Source: Ficedula albicollis (Eukaryota; Chordata; Aves; Passeriformes; Muscicapidae). From it: a DNA stretch of 64,000 nt. The translations under genes and the position numbers were made by a program. The notes beneath the pieces are model-generated. The model saw only the letters and a program-made list of their open reading frames with translations. It was not told where the DNA came from and searched no databases. The stretch is taken from positions 207,483-271,482 of the forward strand of contig NW_004775935.1 in the NCBI RefSeq assembly GCF_000247815.1, written 5' to 3'. Shown here one piece after another: positions 27,886 through 41,300 of the stretch (the stretch's first letter is position 1; each line of letters opens with the position of its first letter).

Positions 27886-30800
27886 TGATTTAGAACTTCA
27901 GGTGGTACTGGTTTTCATGGTTTTTGGTCAGCTGGTTATTTGGGTGGGTTTTTTTCCATCTCCCTCCCAGATTAAACAATTTGAAAAGGAAAACTAAATA
28001 TTTTTTATCGTATTCATAAAAAAGCCTGTCTATGAACTTGCGCATGTTCCTGCACTCAAGTGACAGGAAAGAAAGCTGAGAAGAATTTTCAGAATTGTAA
28101 CTTTCAGAATATCTTACAACAGTCAAATGCGTGAAAAGTGCAGGAACATGGTTTCCAATTTTTTTTGCGCAGAAAAAATCAAGTAGTTCTGCAAACACAG
28201 CATTCATTTTGCTCACTAAATAGAGCAACTGAGACAACAATTGTACTTATTCAAATAGGTACAGTAGATCCTAGATCTCAGTTCCTACAAATATGACAAG
28301 TTGAGCAGTTGTGGAATAGTTTTCTTCAAATCTTCGTTTTCCAGGTAATCATTGCTCGAGACAGATAAATAAGCAAGCATAAGCTGAAATGCAGCAGTCA
28401 CCTTTTCTGAATAAAAAGCATTTTTAAAAATTGTGTGTCTTCCCACTCTGCTAAGCTGCCTTCACAATTTCTGTTGATTTTTTTATAGTTTTACAACATT
28501 CTCATAAAGTAATCATCATTACCATGCTTTAATTTGAGTCCTGGAATAAAAATATCCCAAATCTCCATAAATCATGTGATGAAAAATCAGGCTTCCACAC
28601 AAACCAAAAAAAAGTACAAATGAGAAACTCAAAAAAACTTTAATAAGCTTTATTAAACATACAAGCTGCAGCTCCCAGTGTTATGTTCAGGAAATGCAGG
28701 GTAAAAAGTCATCAAAGCAATTACTTTAGGAATGTTAATAGCACATAAAAAATGCTTCTTAGAAAAAAAAATTAATTTCGGTCTTAACAACCACAATGGC
28801 AACTTAAGCTTTTAACTAACTGAGATGGTTTTGAAAAATAATAATGAGAAATACTATGTTGTCTCTTTTGTGACCTCTTTCTACCAAACTAAATAGCTCC
28901 AATTTTGAATATTCATATTCACTAAATGGAATACAGCCCAGAGTGTTTGTGCCACATTGTCTAATAATAGAAGCATTTGAGGAACTCACATAGTTTGAGG
29001 GGAAAAAGAGGCTAAATTTAACAAATTATTCACCAGAGATTACTCACTTTTCTCTGATGAGAACAGAAAAATGTGACAGCATGAACAAAGTTTATAGGCT
29101 CATTCGTGTCAGTTGAGCATAGTTTTATGTCAAGAAAAATGAATGATAAAAGCCACAATTCAGAATATTAAAATAAATACCTTCAGGGGAAAAAGACAGC
29201 AAAGACTACAACAAAAGGATAAGACAGCATAGATAGAGCCTCTTCTGAATGTGCAGCAAAGAATGCATCACTTCACTTTATATCTCTAATTAGTAGAAAC
29301 ACAGAAAAGGCCTAGAAATTTTGGTAACATTGAGCAGCAATTGCTGTTGCAATTCCACTGTTGCCAATACTTCGGGGAAGGAGATGACCAAAGGATGTGA
29401 CACTGTACCTACCCATGGTGCCATATATTTTCTTTTATTTAGACCCTTTTTCCACAGTGTATTGAGCAGTATCAAGTAAACTGTGACCAGTGACTAACCA
29501 AGTGAAGGAGTAACCATGCGTTTCACAAATTCTTCATCACTGCAGAAAAAATGTGACAGATTTCTGGTTCTTTAAACCACAGGTGAGCTTTTCCTTCAGT
29601 AAAGTCAGGAACAGTATCATGATGCCACAGCAAATGGGCAGAGGATTGACTTCAAATTCTACCAATGTTTCTTTAAGAAATATGTCCTTACTATTTCACT
29701 CAAACACCTCCTGATCTCTCAGGCAGGTCAGGTGTTAAATGTTTAAAATTCTGCTCACTTGCTAAAAATTATCTGAAAATATTTTTAGTGGCAGGGTATA
29801 ATACAGTTTTATTTTCATTTCAGACAGTGAGCAACTTGATTTTTCTGGCCAATAGGGTTAATTTTTCTAGCCAGATTACCAACACTCTGGTAGTCTTTGT
29901 CAATTTTTTTTGGATGCCAAACTTTTGCTGGTGATAAGATCGGAGGAAATAAATTACTCATCATTAGTTTTACTGGATCTTTACATGACCCCTCAAAACT
30001 CATCTACTCTCTTTCTGAGCAAAGAAAGAGACAGAAGTGAAATAAAAGCGTGAGAGGACACATAGATTGAGAGGCTTTAACATCTGCATGCAGGAATACT
30101 GTCATGGACATCCTGCTGTAATCCAGCATGACAAGCTGAAAAGCGAGTGTCACTACACAATTTCTCAGCACAGAAAGCAGGGGTATCACATACAGAATAG
30201 AACACAGGAATCACTGTATGATCTGGCCAGAGTATTCAATCCTTTGTTGAGCAAGCCCAACACAAACATTGAGAGGACACAAAGGTTCTGGTTAGTTCTC
30301 TATGTCTTACCTAGAAGAAGAACGGAAAAAAGAAGAAAATAAAAATTACAAGAATACCTTCTTCAGAAGGAAACTACCTAACTATTTCCATTTATAAAGT
30401 AAAAACTCTCAAGGAAACAGAAAAAAAAAAAATCACAGGTTACAGAATTATGAGAGCTACCAAAATGAATAAATAAAAACATCTGAGGTAAGTTCATAAT
30501 GAAAGATCAAAAACAGCATCTAGTCAATACACATCTGAATGGCCCACATGTAGCTATATCAGGAAAGTCATCTCTTCATGTAATCACAAAGTTTCTTCCC
30601 ATCACTTTTCTACGGCATCAACAAAGGATCTATTGCCCATTGCATTATGGAACTTCAATATTTACTGTTTTCTATTTCAGAAACTTTTAATGATTAGAAA
30701 TCTTCAAAGATAATTCTTTGTCATTCAAAATCACCATATTACATCTCAGATATCTTTTATCAGCTGCTGCTAAATTCCTTAATGGTGACCGGTGCTTGTT

Positions 30801-32609
30801 TAGAGGCAATGTCTTGCAACCTTGGATCTTGCTGAATTTGTAGAGACTTACTTAGTTATTCAACCCAACAAAACAGACCTTTATTCCTTTCTTTATTTCT
30901 TTTCTAAATGGTCTTTGGAAGATATAAATAAGTAAAGGGAAAAAACGTCTTTTATATTGATCCAAACCAGTGTGAAAGAGAAGCAAATAAACTTCAGGTT
31001 TAGGAAGCAAAAGATGCATTTGTGTTTCTTACTCTTTGCACAGCATTCATAATGCGAAGGAGCCTGGTAAGCACAGCAGAATCCAAATACCACTTTTATG
31101 AAATGTGTAACAAAAGTCTGTCACGTGTTGCTCCTCCTCACTGCCAGCCCAGAAGGAATGATATGGAATAAGCAGCTGGAGCAGAGATCCAGGCCACTGG
31201 AGTGGGTTAGAAACAGTCTGAGGCTTCCCCTGTACTAGGGCTGCTCAGGTGCCTGGGTGACTAAAGAGTGACCCCAAAAGATTCGGGAAGCAGCCTAGCA
31301 AGTGTTTTCAAGTCACCTCAGAGCAAAAAGGTCCAGTGAAAGGGCCACACAGCACTCACAAGGATAATACAAATCCAATCAGTCTAGGTTACATGAGGTT
31401 ACAGAGTGTGAACAGAAATCTCATTATGCCTGACAAGATTGTTTGGCAGGGGCAGAGAAAGTGCTTGGCATTTTGCAATTTATACTTCATGCATTTGGTA
31501 GCAGCTAGGACAGCTTCATATGTTTAGTCATATTTTTGTGTCGTTTGCTGTGATATGAGACACACCACTAACAGCGACAGATATCCTAGCACTCACATTG
31601 GATGACAGTGGAAACCAGACAGTACACAAATACATCAAACATTCATGACTGGCAGGTTTGCACAACACTAGCTCTAACTTAGCTAGCTTTGACCAGCTTC
31701 TCCTCCTACATGAATAGACCCTTTCTCACTGTCCAGAACTTTAAAATTAAGTGTTTGCATGTTTATTTAGAAGGGAATTTGCTTTTATAAGGAGATAACT
31801 AAATTTCAGCTAAATCAAGATAACTCTTTTGTGATTAATTTTTTTTCCCACACAGGCCTGTTTTTCCAGTTTGGATGCCAGCCTTAAAGTAGAATAATGA
31901 AGCAGGGGGCAAGGAATGTGGTAAATTTAGTCATGACACTATCCACTCTTTTGTTGTTGATATGGCCAGAAAATAAGTTGTTCTGCGAACATGAGTAGCT
32001 TAGTCCATGAGGAGGAGCACTATGGTCTGCTTCTCCTCTGCTGAGCTGTTTGGCCTATGACAATCAGCATTCCTTTCTGAACTAATCCAGAGAAGATGCA
32101 GACCACTCCTCACCATGAGTCAACATTTTGTGTTTTGTTCCCGGTCTTTTGCTACCCTCTGCTCTGTGCAGTTCAGCTTAAATTTTTATATGGATGCTCT
32201 GAAGGAAAAGTGCTTTGAGGCTGCAGCTGCTTTACCATCTTCTGAGCACACTCAGGAGTAAAAGTGAAATTTCACCCAGAAATAGAACATGACCAGTACA
32301 CCAGACCAAGTGAAAATGCAAGAAAGCTTTTCAGCCATCAGGAGGGAAGCCTGGAAGTTCAATGCTGTGCTTATGCTGGTCAGGTAGCTAAGTTGTTTGC
32401 AGCAGCATTTTGTTGCACCATGAAGTTTATTTTCTGCTAGGTTTATTCTCTCTCATGTTGACTGCTCTCTTCCCCATTGAAAAAGAGATTTACTTTTAAT
32501 CCATTTTCAAGTTTCTGCAGATATTTCCAGTTTATTGGAATAATTGAGCTTTTTATCATGGAAAGACCTCCTGTTAAAGTGAGTGAAGCAGGTTGGGTAA
32601 ATCAGACCC
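27886..32609. other. Unique sequence, no recognised gene
   Basis: AT-rich, non-repetitive DNA with short A and T runs. No frame exceeds about 120 codons and none resembles a known family. I see no RNA gene. Confidence 0.55.
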
Positions 32610-32699
32610 AAACAGAGTGATTTATCACAACTCAGACAACAGAAAATCTTCATCGAAACAGAGTGATTTATCACAACTCAGACAACAGAAAATCTTTCA
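32610..32699. repeat. 46-bp tandem duplication
   Basis: The unit starting AAACAGAGTGATTTATCACA occurs at 32610 and 32656, differing only at the end (CTTCATCG against CTTTCATGG). Confidence 0.92.
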
Positions 32700-33364
32700 T
32701 GGTAAACATTGGGTGGATTTTTTTTGTTTCATTGATAGATTTTCAACATTATTAAATGCAATGCCCTAATTACCCAGGCCTAAAAATCTCAGGAAATTTA
32801 AAGACTCATTTTCTAGATCAGAACAGAGACCTGGCTAATGTAGAAACATAAGTGCTTTAGGTTTTCTCATGTTCTTTGAATCTGCAAAACCTTTGAGTCT
32901 TTTCATTGTTTTATGATAATATTTTCGAGTAATTTATGTACTGTGTGCACAGCAGCATTGCATGTCTTGATAAAGGGGTTTTTTTTGTTCTTTCTGGTCC
33001 TCCAAACATACCCACCATAGGTTTCAGTTCCTGGTAGAACAGACTTTTAGTTGCTATGCATCTTCTATGAGCTTTGAAACATATTTCCATAAGACACTGA
33101 GGACACAACGTCTGGACTCAGGACTTGCACTGGCTTCTCTCTTGACTTCAATGTCACTTCTGCTGTGTACATAACAGCTCTGTAGGCTCAAGAAGTCCAT
33201 GCATTATCCTCTGTCAAGATATCTGCCTTAAAGACACATTTAAATGAATGAATAGGTTTTATCATGCCCTTTTGAAAGTTTTTATGCATTTTAAACTGTA
33301 TCAGTGACATCAGTCAACTTCTTTTGAGGGCAACTCATTCTGTTTCATCTTCTCTGGCTTTGGA
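32700..33364. other. Unique sequence
   Basis: Short non-repetitive gap between the 46-bp duplication and the next CR1 fragment. Nothing recognised. Confidence 0.55.
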
Positions 33365-34020
33365 GGGAAGGCAATATGTTTTCATAATAGCCAATCTGTA
33401 CTTCCCTTGGCACAAATTAATTCCATTTCCTCTTGTCCTATTCCTGTTCATCAGAGAGAGGAGACTGGCAGCTCTTCTTCTGCTGCACCCTTTGAGGAAG
33501 TTGTAGCCTGTAGCTTTCTCTTCTCCAAGCTGAACCAGCCAAGTCACCTCAGCTACTCCTCTGAATTGTTGCCCTCGAGGCCTCTCACCACCTTGGTCAC
33601 CTCCTCTGAACACACCCTGACAGCCTGCTGTCCTTGCATTGAGGTGCCTGCAGCCTCACACAGGACTCGAGGTGGGGCTGCACCAGCACAGAGTGGTGTG
33701 GGACAGTCACCTCCCTTGTCCAGCTGGCGATGCTGTGTCTGATGCACCCAGGACAGGTGTCTCTCCTGGCTGCCAGGAAGACAATGCACTCGTTTTCATT
33801 GACCCAAAGCAGTAGAGCTCTTTCCACAGTGCTGCCTCCAGCCTCCCATCCCCAGAGAATCCTGGGCTGTCCAGCATTCTAGCCTATCCAGATCTCTCTG
33901 CAAAGCCTCTCTACCCACTGGAGAGTCCATAGCTTCTCCTAGTTTAGCAGCATTGTCAAATTTAGTGACATTTGGTTCCAGCATCCACATTGGCCCTAAA
34001 ATTGAACTCTGGAGAACCTA
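33365..34020 (-). mobile_element. CR1 LINE, 3' half of ORF2
   Basis: On the minus strand the right part reads a relic of the RT active-site region (LGEAMDSPVGREALQRDLDR, about 33940-33880). The left part matches the ORF2 tail, including NRTRGNGINLCQGKYRLAI (about 33450-33400; usual form R-T-R-G-N-G-L-K-L-R-Q-G-R-F-R-L-D-I). Several frameshifts and short deletions lie between. The 3' UTR octamers are not present, so the element is truncated at both ends. Confidence 0.85.
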
Positions 34021-36118
34021 GCTGTTGACAGCCTGATTTAACTCATCTTACTATAACACTTTGAGCCTAAAATACCAGTAAATTCTCACACAATGTATTA
34101 TGGACTTGTATAGATGTGTGCTAGACATTTTTTGCAAAAGGATACAGTAAAGACACTAACAAAAATGAAGACATTTTCATGAACTGAACAGAACAAGCCA
34201 AATCTTTCACTGAACACAGAGCTTGAATTTCATAAAATTCCCACACTGAGCATAAAAACATCTTCCTTTTACTCCCAGGCAGCATTGGTTTTCTCGGTAT
34301 GACTGAGGTTTGTTGGATAGCAGTTTTTACCCCAACTGGTGCAGCCTCTAACTACAAATGCATTATTTTCTCTGCTCATTTTCTTCTTAGTGCAAGTCAA
34401 TATATGTTGTTGTATGTAAAGAACAATAATACTCCTTTTATTCTTAGCTCACAAAGGCATACATTTTTTAAAAAGTTATCTAACCTGTTTTGCAAAACTG
34501 GCTATTGTCAGGCTTGCAATTACCTGAAATGTGTCTCCTATGACAGTATTGCTCTGCAGCTTCATAGAACTGAAGCTGTACTCATTAAAAAGTCATTTGA
34601 GGCAACACACACTTCTGCATTTTTGTCCACTCAGTTTTAGAGCAAGCACTGAATTTCTAGTGTTAAAAGTGAAACAACATTAATTTTAGGCCATCATAAA
34701 TCTTGCATTCACCAGATGAGTATAACACTACAGTTTTTTTCAAAGATCATCTCTGTTCTTTAGAGACAAATGCAGTGCAGCTAAATTGTGAATTAAGTTG
34801 TATTGCATGCCTTCAGGTTCGGGACATTCAGCACTTGTGGTCTGAACTGTCTTACTCTGCATATTGCTGCTACCCTTCTAAATGACTAATATGTAAGCTC
34901 TCATGACAGTACTGTGCATTATAAACTCCAAGACAAAAGGATTTTTTTGCCTGTAAGTTAAAAGGTAGAACTCAAGCATGGTATTTAATGACAGGCTGAA
35001 GTTTGTAATTCATTCCTTAAGGTAATGGAACCATATATACCCAGTTGAGCATACACTCTTTTAAGTTATGGCAAAGTGCAATTACAGTTTAAAGGGAATA
35101 TTTATGTACATTAGTTAACAACATCATTGCAACTTAGTGCTCACACATCAACACTTAATTAGTGTAAGCATAAGTGACATAATTGCTACAAGGCATGTAT
35201 TACCCATAATGTGAGGTAATTTCATGCGCTATGCGCATTTTAAATATCTACTCTGTGTTTTTCCAGCTCCAATTTTTAAATCAATAAGAGATGTTTGCAT
35301 ATAAGGTTACCTTAATCTATTTTGCATTTTATTTGAATGCAGGGTGTTGTCCAGCAGTATAGGAAAAAAAAAAAATTCTTTCTCCTTGAGGAAAATCTAG
35401 CCAACTTTCAATATCCAAACTTTCACTCAAAAATGCTGGATTTCAAAACAGCAGAAATGTCTATGTGAAGAGTATGCTAAGTTTTATATTAGATAAACAT
35501 TATTCGTGATTTATCCACAGAATAGTCAGCCTTAATATGCTGATGTTGTTCTTCTGTAGGACTAACCGTGCTTTTGACCAGTCCCACTCTTCACATGAAA
35601 GGCCCTTGTTACCGTATGAACAAAGCCTGCAAAAATAAAATTCGTATGTCCTGAAGAACCCCAGCTGTTATGGTAGCTATGAGAAACCAGTGAACTAATG
35701 AGCAGAGGGGGCATCTGGGATTACATTATGGATGTATAATGAAATAGGTTCACATATACCAATGAAAAAGCAGTCGCTCATTCCCTGCTTTATTTTGTTA
35801 TCTAAGAGGATTGTCTCTTGGATTTTATTTTCAGTTTGAGAAAGATTGACTCTACCAATACTCCGTGGAACATGAAATGTATTTTGCATACTACTGCATC
35901 TTATGGAAAAAGAAAACTAATGTCATAATCTAAAGACAGGAAACAGAAAATGCCTATGTCTTGTTTTGGAATAATTTGGAGAAGTTATATATGATCACAT
36001 GGAGGCAAGAAGGAGCTAAGCAGTTTTAGAAAGTTTTAATATTCCTCTGTCATGTTACATAAAGGGATAGAAATCTTCAATAGGATTGTTGCTTCCTGCT
36101 TAAACCTAATAACACATT
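34021..36118. other. Unique AT-rich sequence, no recognised gene
   Basis: Non-repetitive AT-rich DNA. A plus-strand open stretch of 113 codons (34299-34640) has no recognisable domain. Confidence 0.55.
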
Positions 36119-36232
36119 CAGCAATTAGTGTTTAATAGTTCTGTTGAAAGACCATCCTTCCATCTTGCAGCAATTAGTGTTTAATAGTTCTGTTGAAAGG
36201 ATAACCTAAACTTAAGACCATCCTTCCATCTT
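36119..36232. repeat. Tandem duplication with 17-bp indel
   Basis: CAGCAATTAGTGTTTAATAG through GTTGAAAG occurs at 36119 and 36168, each followed by ACCATCCTTCCATCTT. In the second copy 17 bp (GATAACCTAAACTTAAG) separates the two parts; in the first they are joined. Confidence 0.93.
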
Positions 36233-37385
36233 ATAACCTACAAATTATAAATAAGAACAGAGTTTAAATATTTGGAAGAAATTAGGAAGAGCTAAGTTTC
36301 TCTGTTTTTTTTAGTAGGGGAGGGTATGGCTGCAGTTAGCACAGCTGATAGAATTTTATGTGCAATCATTTCACTGTTACTCTTCAAAAGTCAGTTAAAG
36401 CACGAGTAAAACTGGAGAAAACTTTACCAGGGGAATATTTTCCTACTAGAAAATTTTCTTTTGTATCATATAAAGTCTTCTGCAACAATATACAAATGTT
36501 GAGAAGTTTCTTTAAGACATAATTATTATACTGAGGGGTGGCATTTGTTCTTTGCTAGAGCTGTCAGAAATTTATTGCAAAAAGACTTTTGCTACTGATT
36601 TTAATTTTTGTTGTTATAAACCAAATAAATCTTTTAAAGTAAAGATTAAAAACTGTTCATTTTTCTTTGAAACTGTTCTTTTTTGAGGATAGCTCAAAAA
36701 TATCAATCATTGCAATTTGCAACAATCAAATCAAAAGCAAAAAATCCAGTGCCTGTACAAATCCACCTGCAAGCTTACCAAAAGACTTTGTCCACATGCT
36801 TGTGTGATCATAACCTACAAATTATAAATAAGAACAGAGTTTAAATAATTGGAAGAAATTAGGAAGAGCTAAGTTTCTCTGTTTTTTTAGTAGGGGAGGG
36901 TATGGCTGCAGTTAGCACAGCTGATAGAATTTTATGTGCAATCATTTCACTGTTACTCTTCAAAAGTCAGTTAAAGCACGAGTAAAACTGGAGAAAACTT
37001 TACCAGGGGAATATTTTCCTACTAGAAAATTTTCTTTTGTATCATATAAAGTCTTCTGCAACAATATACAAATGTTGAAAAGTTTCTTTAAGACATAATT
37101 ATTATACTGAGGGGTGGCATTTGTTCTTTGCTAGAGCTGTCAGAAATTTATTGCAAAAAGACTTTTGCTACTGATTTTAATTTTTGTTGTTATAAACCAA
37201 ATAAATCTTTTAAAGTAAAGATTAAAAACTGTTCATTTTTCTTTGAAACTGTTCTTTTTTGAGGATAGCTCAAAAATATCAATCATTGCAATTTGCAACA
37301 ATCAAATCAAAAGCAAAAAATCCAGTGCCTGTACAAATCCACCTGCAAGCTTACCAAAAGACTTTGTCCACATGCTTGTGTGATC
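36233..37385. repeat. 577-bp tandem duplication (two copies)
   Basis: Copy 1 is 36233-36809 and copy 2 is 36810-37385, directly abutting, both beginning ATAACCTACAAATTATAAAT and ending CATGCTTGTGTGATC. I see only about three differences: TATTTGG/TAATTGG, T8/T7 in a poly-T, and TTGAGAAG/TTGAAAAG. The unit is AT-rich and matches no element I recognise. It is not an LTR pair: there are no TG..CA termini and nothing lies between the copies. Confidence 0.95.
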
Positions 37386-38049
37386 AAAACCTACAAGTAT
37401 TTATTTTTTGTTTACATAAATAGAGTTTTTTTAGTCCATGACTTATCAAGAGACAAGCACCCCGTATCATAACTTATTATTGCTCAAGAAAAGAATTATG
37501 AACATCTTTACCTGAGTAGAGTTTTTTTTTATTGTAATTGACATGAACCTTAAGTTTTTGTACTTACTGAAAAGATTGATCAGTCATCAAAATTTGGGAA
37601 GGTGTTGCAACTAGAAGTAGCAACAATTTTGGGATAATCCACTGACCTTTAAATTAACTGACTTTTCTTACATCTTTTTTTGAAAACACCTACCAGAAGT
37701 TGGATCTGGAGGAATCCTAATAGATCCTACCAGAAGATGCGACAAGACCCACAACATAAAGCCCTTCCATGCATTTACTGAACTCCACCAGGGCAAGCTA
37801 AAGAATTGGGTTTTTTCACCAAAAGATTTGTGTGTACATTATGCCCAAGCTATATTTAAGTCTCGGTTTCCTCATGTTGGGAAAAATCCAAGTTTATAGC
37901 CCTTTATTTGCCACATCCCTTAAGTTCTTTTACCAGCAGTAATCTCTATAAAAATATTTTCCCAGATTTTTAATGCAATAATAATTATAAATATGGCAAT
38001 TTTTTTCTTGGTCTACTAACACAAACTATTTGGTGGTCTTCTGATATGA

Positions 38050-38350
38050 AACATTTCCTAAACCTCTCAATTGCCCTTTTCTGCACCCATTCCAGTTTGA
38101 GTACACTTCTCTGAGTAACCAGAATAGGATGTGGTTACTGCTGTCACTGATAATTTCTACAACGTTATCACTACCACTTTTACTGAAAATATCTTGTTTA
38201 ATACATCCTAAATCAGATTAGCTGGTTTTAGCAACATATCACATTAATGACTCGTGCTTAACATAAGATCAATAAGCACATCTCAATTCTTATCCTTCTA
38301 TGTTGCATGCAACACTGAACCCATCAGTTTATAGCTTACTTTAATTTGAA
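38050..38350 (-). mobile_element. Ancient CR1-like LINE fragment (probable)
   Basis: Segments such as TTCCTAAACCTCTCAATTGC, TTCTGCACCCATTCCAGTTT and AATACATCCTAAATCAGATT, followed by a GCTTTT/CAACATATCACATTAATGACTC block, occur in the order seen in the complement of old sauropsid CR1/L3-like 3' regions. Similarity is weak, as expected for a copy predating modern birds. Confidence 0.45.
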
Positions 38351-41300
38351 AAGTATTTTACAGTTTATTTTAATCTGAAAAATATGTTTATACAAATAAG
38401 ACACATAAGGTATGTGAAAGATGAGACATTAACTTAGAATATGCACTGGTGTTTGCCAGAAAGCTTACATACAGTCTTATATAAATATAAATATGTATAT
38501 CCACATATTATTATGTATTTTCTAATGTGCAAAGCTAGCTTTGTAGTTTATCACTACTCTTATTATTATTTATGTAATTAAATGCATCTTTCATACTGCT
38601 CCTCTCTCCAACCTACCATGTATTCCTGTAAAATCAGATCTCCTACTTGACAAGATAATATATTGCTGTCACCCCACTGAATATTAGTATAATTCTGATT
38701 TTAGTTTACTAAAATGACAAATGCAGCTACTTTATAGCTGCTTTGGACTATAAAACATTCTGAAAGTTATTCTGCCACTGAATCAGTACTGAAGCAGATA
38801 CACATGGAGATTTGGCATTTAATATGTGAGTTGGTTTTGCCCCTTCCCTGTTGTGGGGAATTTGGTTATAAATTTTTCATGACATAGTTCTTTTGTCTGT
38901 CAGCACCCTTTACTTTGGGAAAAAAGTCTTCTTGACAGCCACTTTGAGCCTGCTCCTCAGAGTTTTTACTCGTCACAGTAAAAAATGTTTAGGAACAATA
39001 AAAATTTAAAAAAAATAAAAAAGGAAGGAATATGCACAAAAATAAAGAAAATTTCAGAAAATATTCCCTTCTTCTTTTTTTAAAAAAGTATTAGATATGA
39101 GATATCTGTCTTCACATAAAATGAAATGAGGAAATGTTTTATGGTTAAGGAAGAAATCAGAATACAATGCCTGTAGCTGCAGGCCAAAGGCTTCAGGATT
39201 GTCTGTATTCCACATTTTATCCAGGATTAAAAGCTTTTCCGTTGGAGGAAGCAGACTGAGAGACAGTAAGGCCCCACCCTATCACAAATACCTGTGCTTA
39301 ACGTGATGAACTGTGAAAATTCACACTCTTTTAAAATCGAAGCTTTTTCTAGTACAGATTCTCTGGGTGTACACAGAGATTGTCACAGGCCAAAACCAAG
39401 CTTGCCCTTTAGGGTTGACTGATATGTATTACACTACTACTACTATCAAGAAAATTAATGCAATGTTAGCTTGTCTCTGTACATATGTAACAGGTTTTGT
39501 ACCAGTGCTTATATTACTCATACCAAAAGTGAGAAAGAAATATACAGTTCAGTGCTGTAGGTATAAAAATGAAACTACAGACACAGCTGTACAGAAGTAC
39601 TCAGCTGTGCTGGCCTTTAGACTGTGAGTAAGTATCCTCAGAATACACATCAAAAGACTCACCTTTCAGTGCTAACAGACCAAGAAAAAAAGCAAGGTCA
39701 TCTATTTCTTAGATGTAGGTAGGGAGGACTTAAGAGCACACGCGTTGCATTGCATCTCTGAAAGGTGGACACTACCTCATGAGAAAACAAGGCTTCCATT
39801 TTCCAGACAGTCCGTAACAACTTCTTTTGTTTAATCTAGGGTGAATGGTTATTGACTGTTGTCTCTTGACGACTTGCCTGCCTGCCATTCCAAGGAAGTG
39901 AGTACCTCCATCCTCCTGAGGACATCAGAACAAGGCAAACATGACAGCCTGCGTACAGATCAATGCCACAGAGAAAGCTGGTCTCTTTCCTCCAGAGCAG
40001 TGCCATCAGCAATGCTGACATATTTTCCAACCCAAGAAATTCCAGATTCAGAGTTAATTTGAGGAGAAGGATTTGTTTTTCAGGAAAAAAAAAAAACACA
40101 CAGAAAACCCCACATATGCACATTTTAATAATTTCCATTTGACAAGCCACAAAAGTAAAACAACACATGAAACTCAAATCCAAAAAGACACCTTGTTCAA
40201 ATTCTGCATGTAGGTCACACCTGGCAGCAACAACTCTCTGGCTCATTGATTACAGAGTTCAGTGCATGTATCCAATTTTCCCTTCATATGGTTAAAAACT
40301 TTTTAAACAAAAAAGTTACTTGCCAGCATGGCTACATAAGAAAAACCATAAATAAAATAAAAATTTTAAAAATCATAAAATATAAATAAACCAGTAAAAA
40401 AATCTGGATATGTGTAAAGCTAAAAGGAAATAGTTCTACACATTTCATTAGACCTTGTAAAAGAGACACAATTTCTACTCTTCCTTGTACCCTGGACTTT
40501 AGTCATTTTACATGAATTTATTTGTGTTGCATAACAACAAATTTTTCCTGTTTGAGTTACTTTCTGTTTTCATCATTCCTTGTCTGCAGTCCTTCCTCCA
40601 TTATAAGAGTCCTTGAACAGTGCTTCCCTTCAGACGCCCCTTGCCATCATTCTGTCATCAGCCAAATCCGTCAAAATTCACTTTCAGTTTCTACAAAAAT
40701 GAACTGTCTGTGTAATCTGTTGCTATTCAAAAATGTACAGAAGGATAAAGAATTGCTGGGAAAACACCAGTGTTTTGGGTTTCCTTCCCTCAACAAGTAT
40801 ACCTGGAGAAAGAAAATGAATCACAAGTCACAGTAACTCTGAGCAATTCAAATGGCCAGGCAAAATACAGTTAGCCCAACAGCAACTAAGAACATTTCAG
40901 TGGCTTCTGTAGTCTACAGTGATGGTCAACATGGACAATAAAAAGAACAGATATTAGAGCAATGAGGAATGATATTCATGCTTATACCTCTTCCTCATTG
41001 TATCCCACTGGCCATGGTCACTCAACAGTGAAGATGAGCAACAATGAAATTCCAAGTTTCATGGGAATTTCTGACAGTGTTGCAGGAAGGTCCTGAAAAA
41101 TAGAACAAACAAAATAAAATTCAAAATTTAATTTTAAATTATGGAAAAATATGGGTTTGGTGGATGTATTTTTTTGGTGGACATTAGTTTATAACATCAG
41201 CCCATTCTGTTCTACCATTGGAGAATTAACAAAGCACATAATTTGAAAAAGAAAAATACAACTCAGTCAAATATGCCCATTTTTGAGAGTTTTATTCTTT

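Noticed and set aside
27470..27997. 175-codon plus-strand frame
   Set aside because: It lies antisense to the CR1 endonuclease region, which explains the sequence. The frame itself resembles nothing.
36233..37385. 577-bp direct repeat considered as an LTR pair
   Set aside because: The copies abut with nothing between them, lack TG..CA termini, and contain no convincing promoter/poly-A layout.
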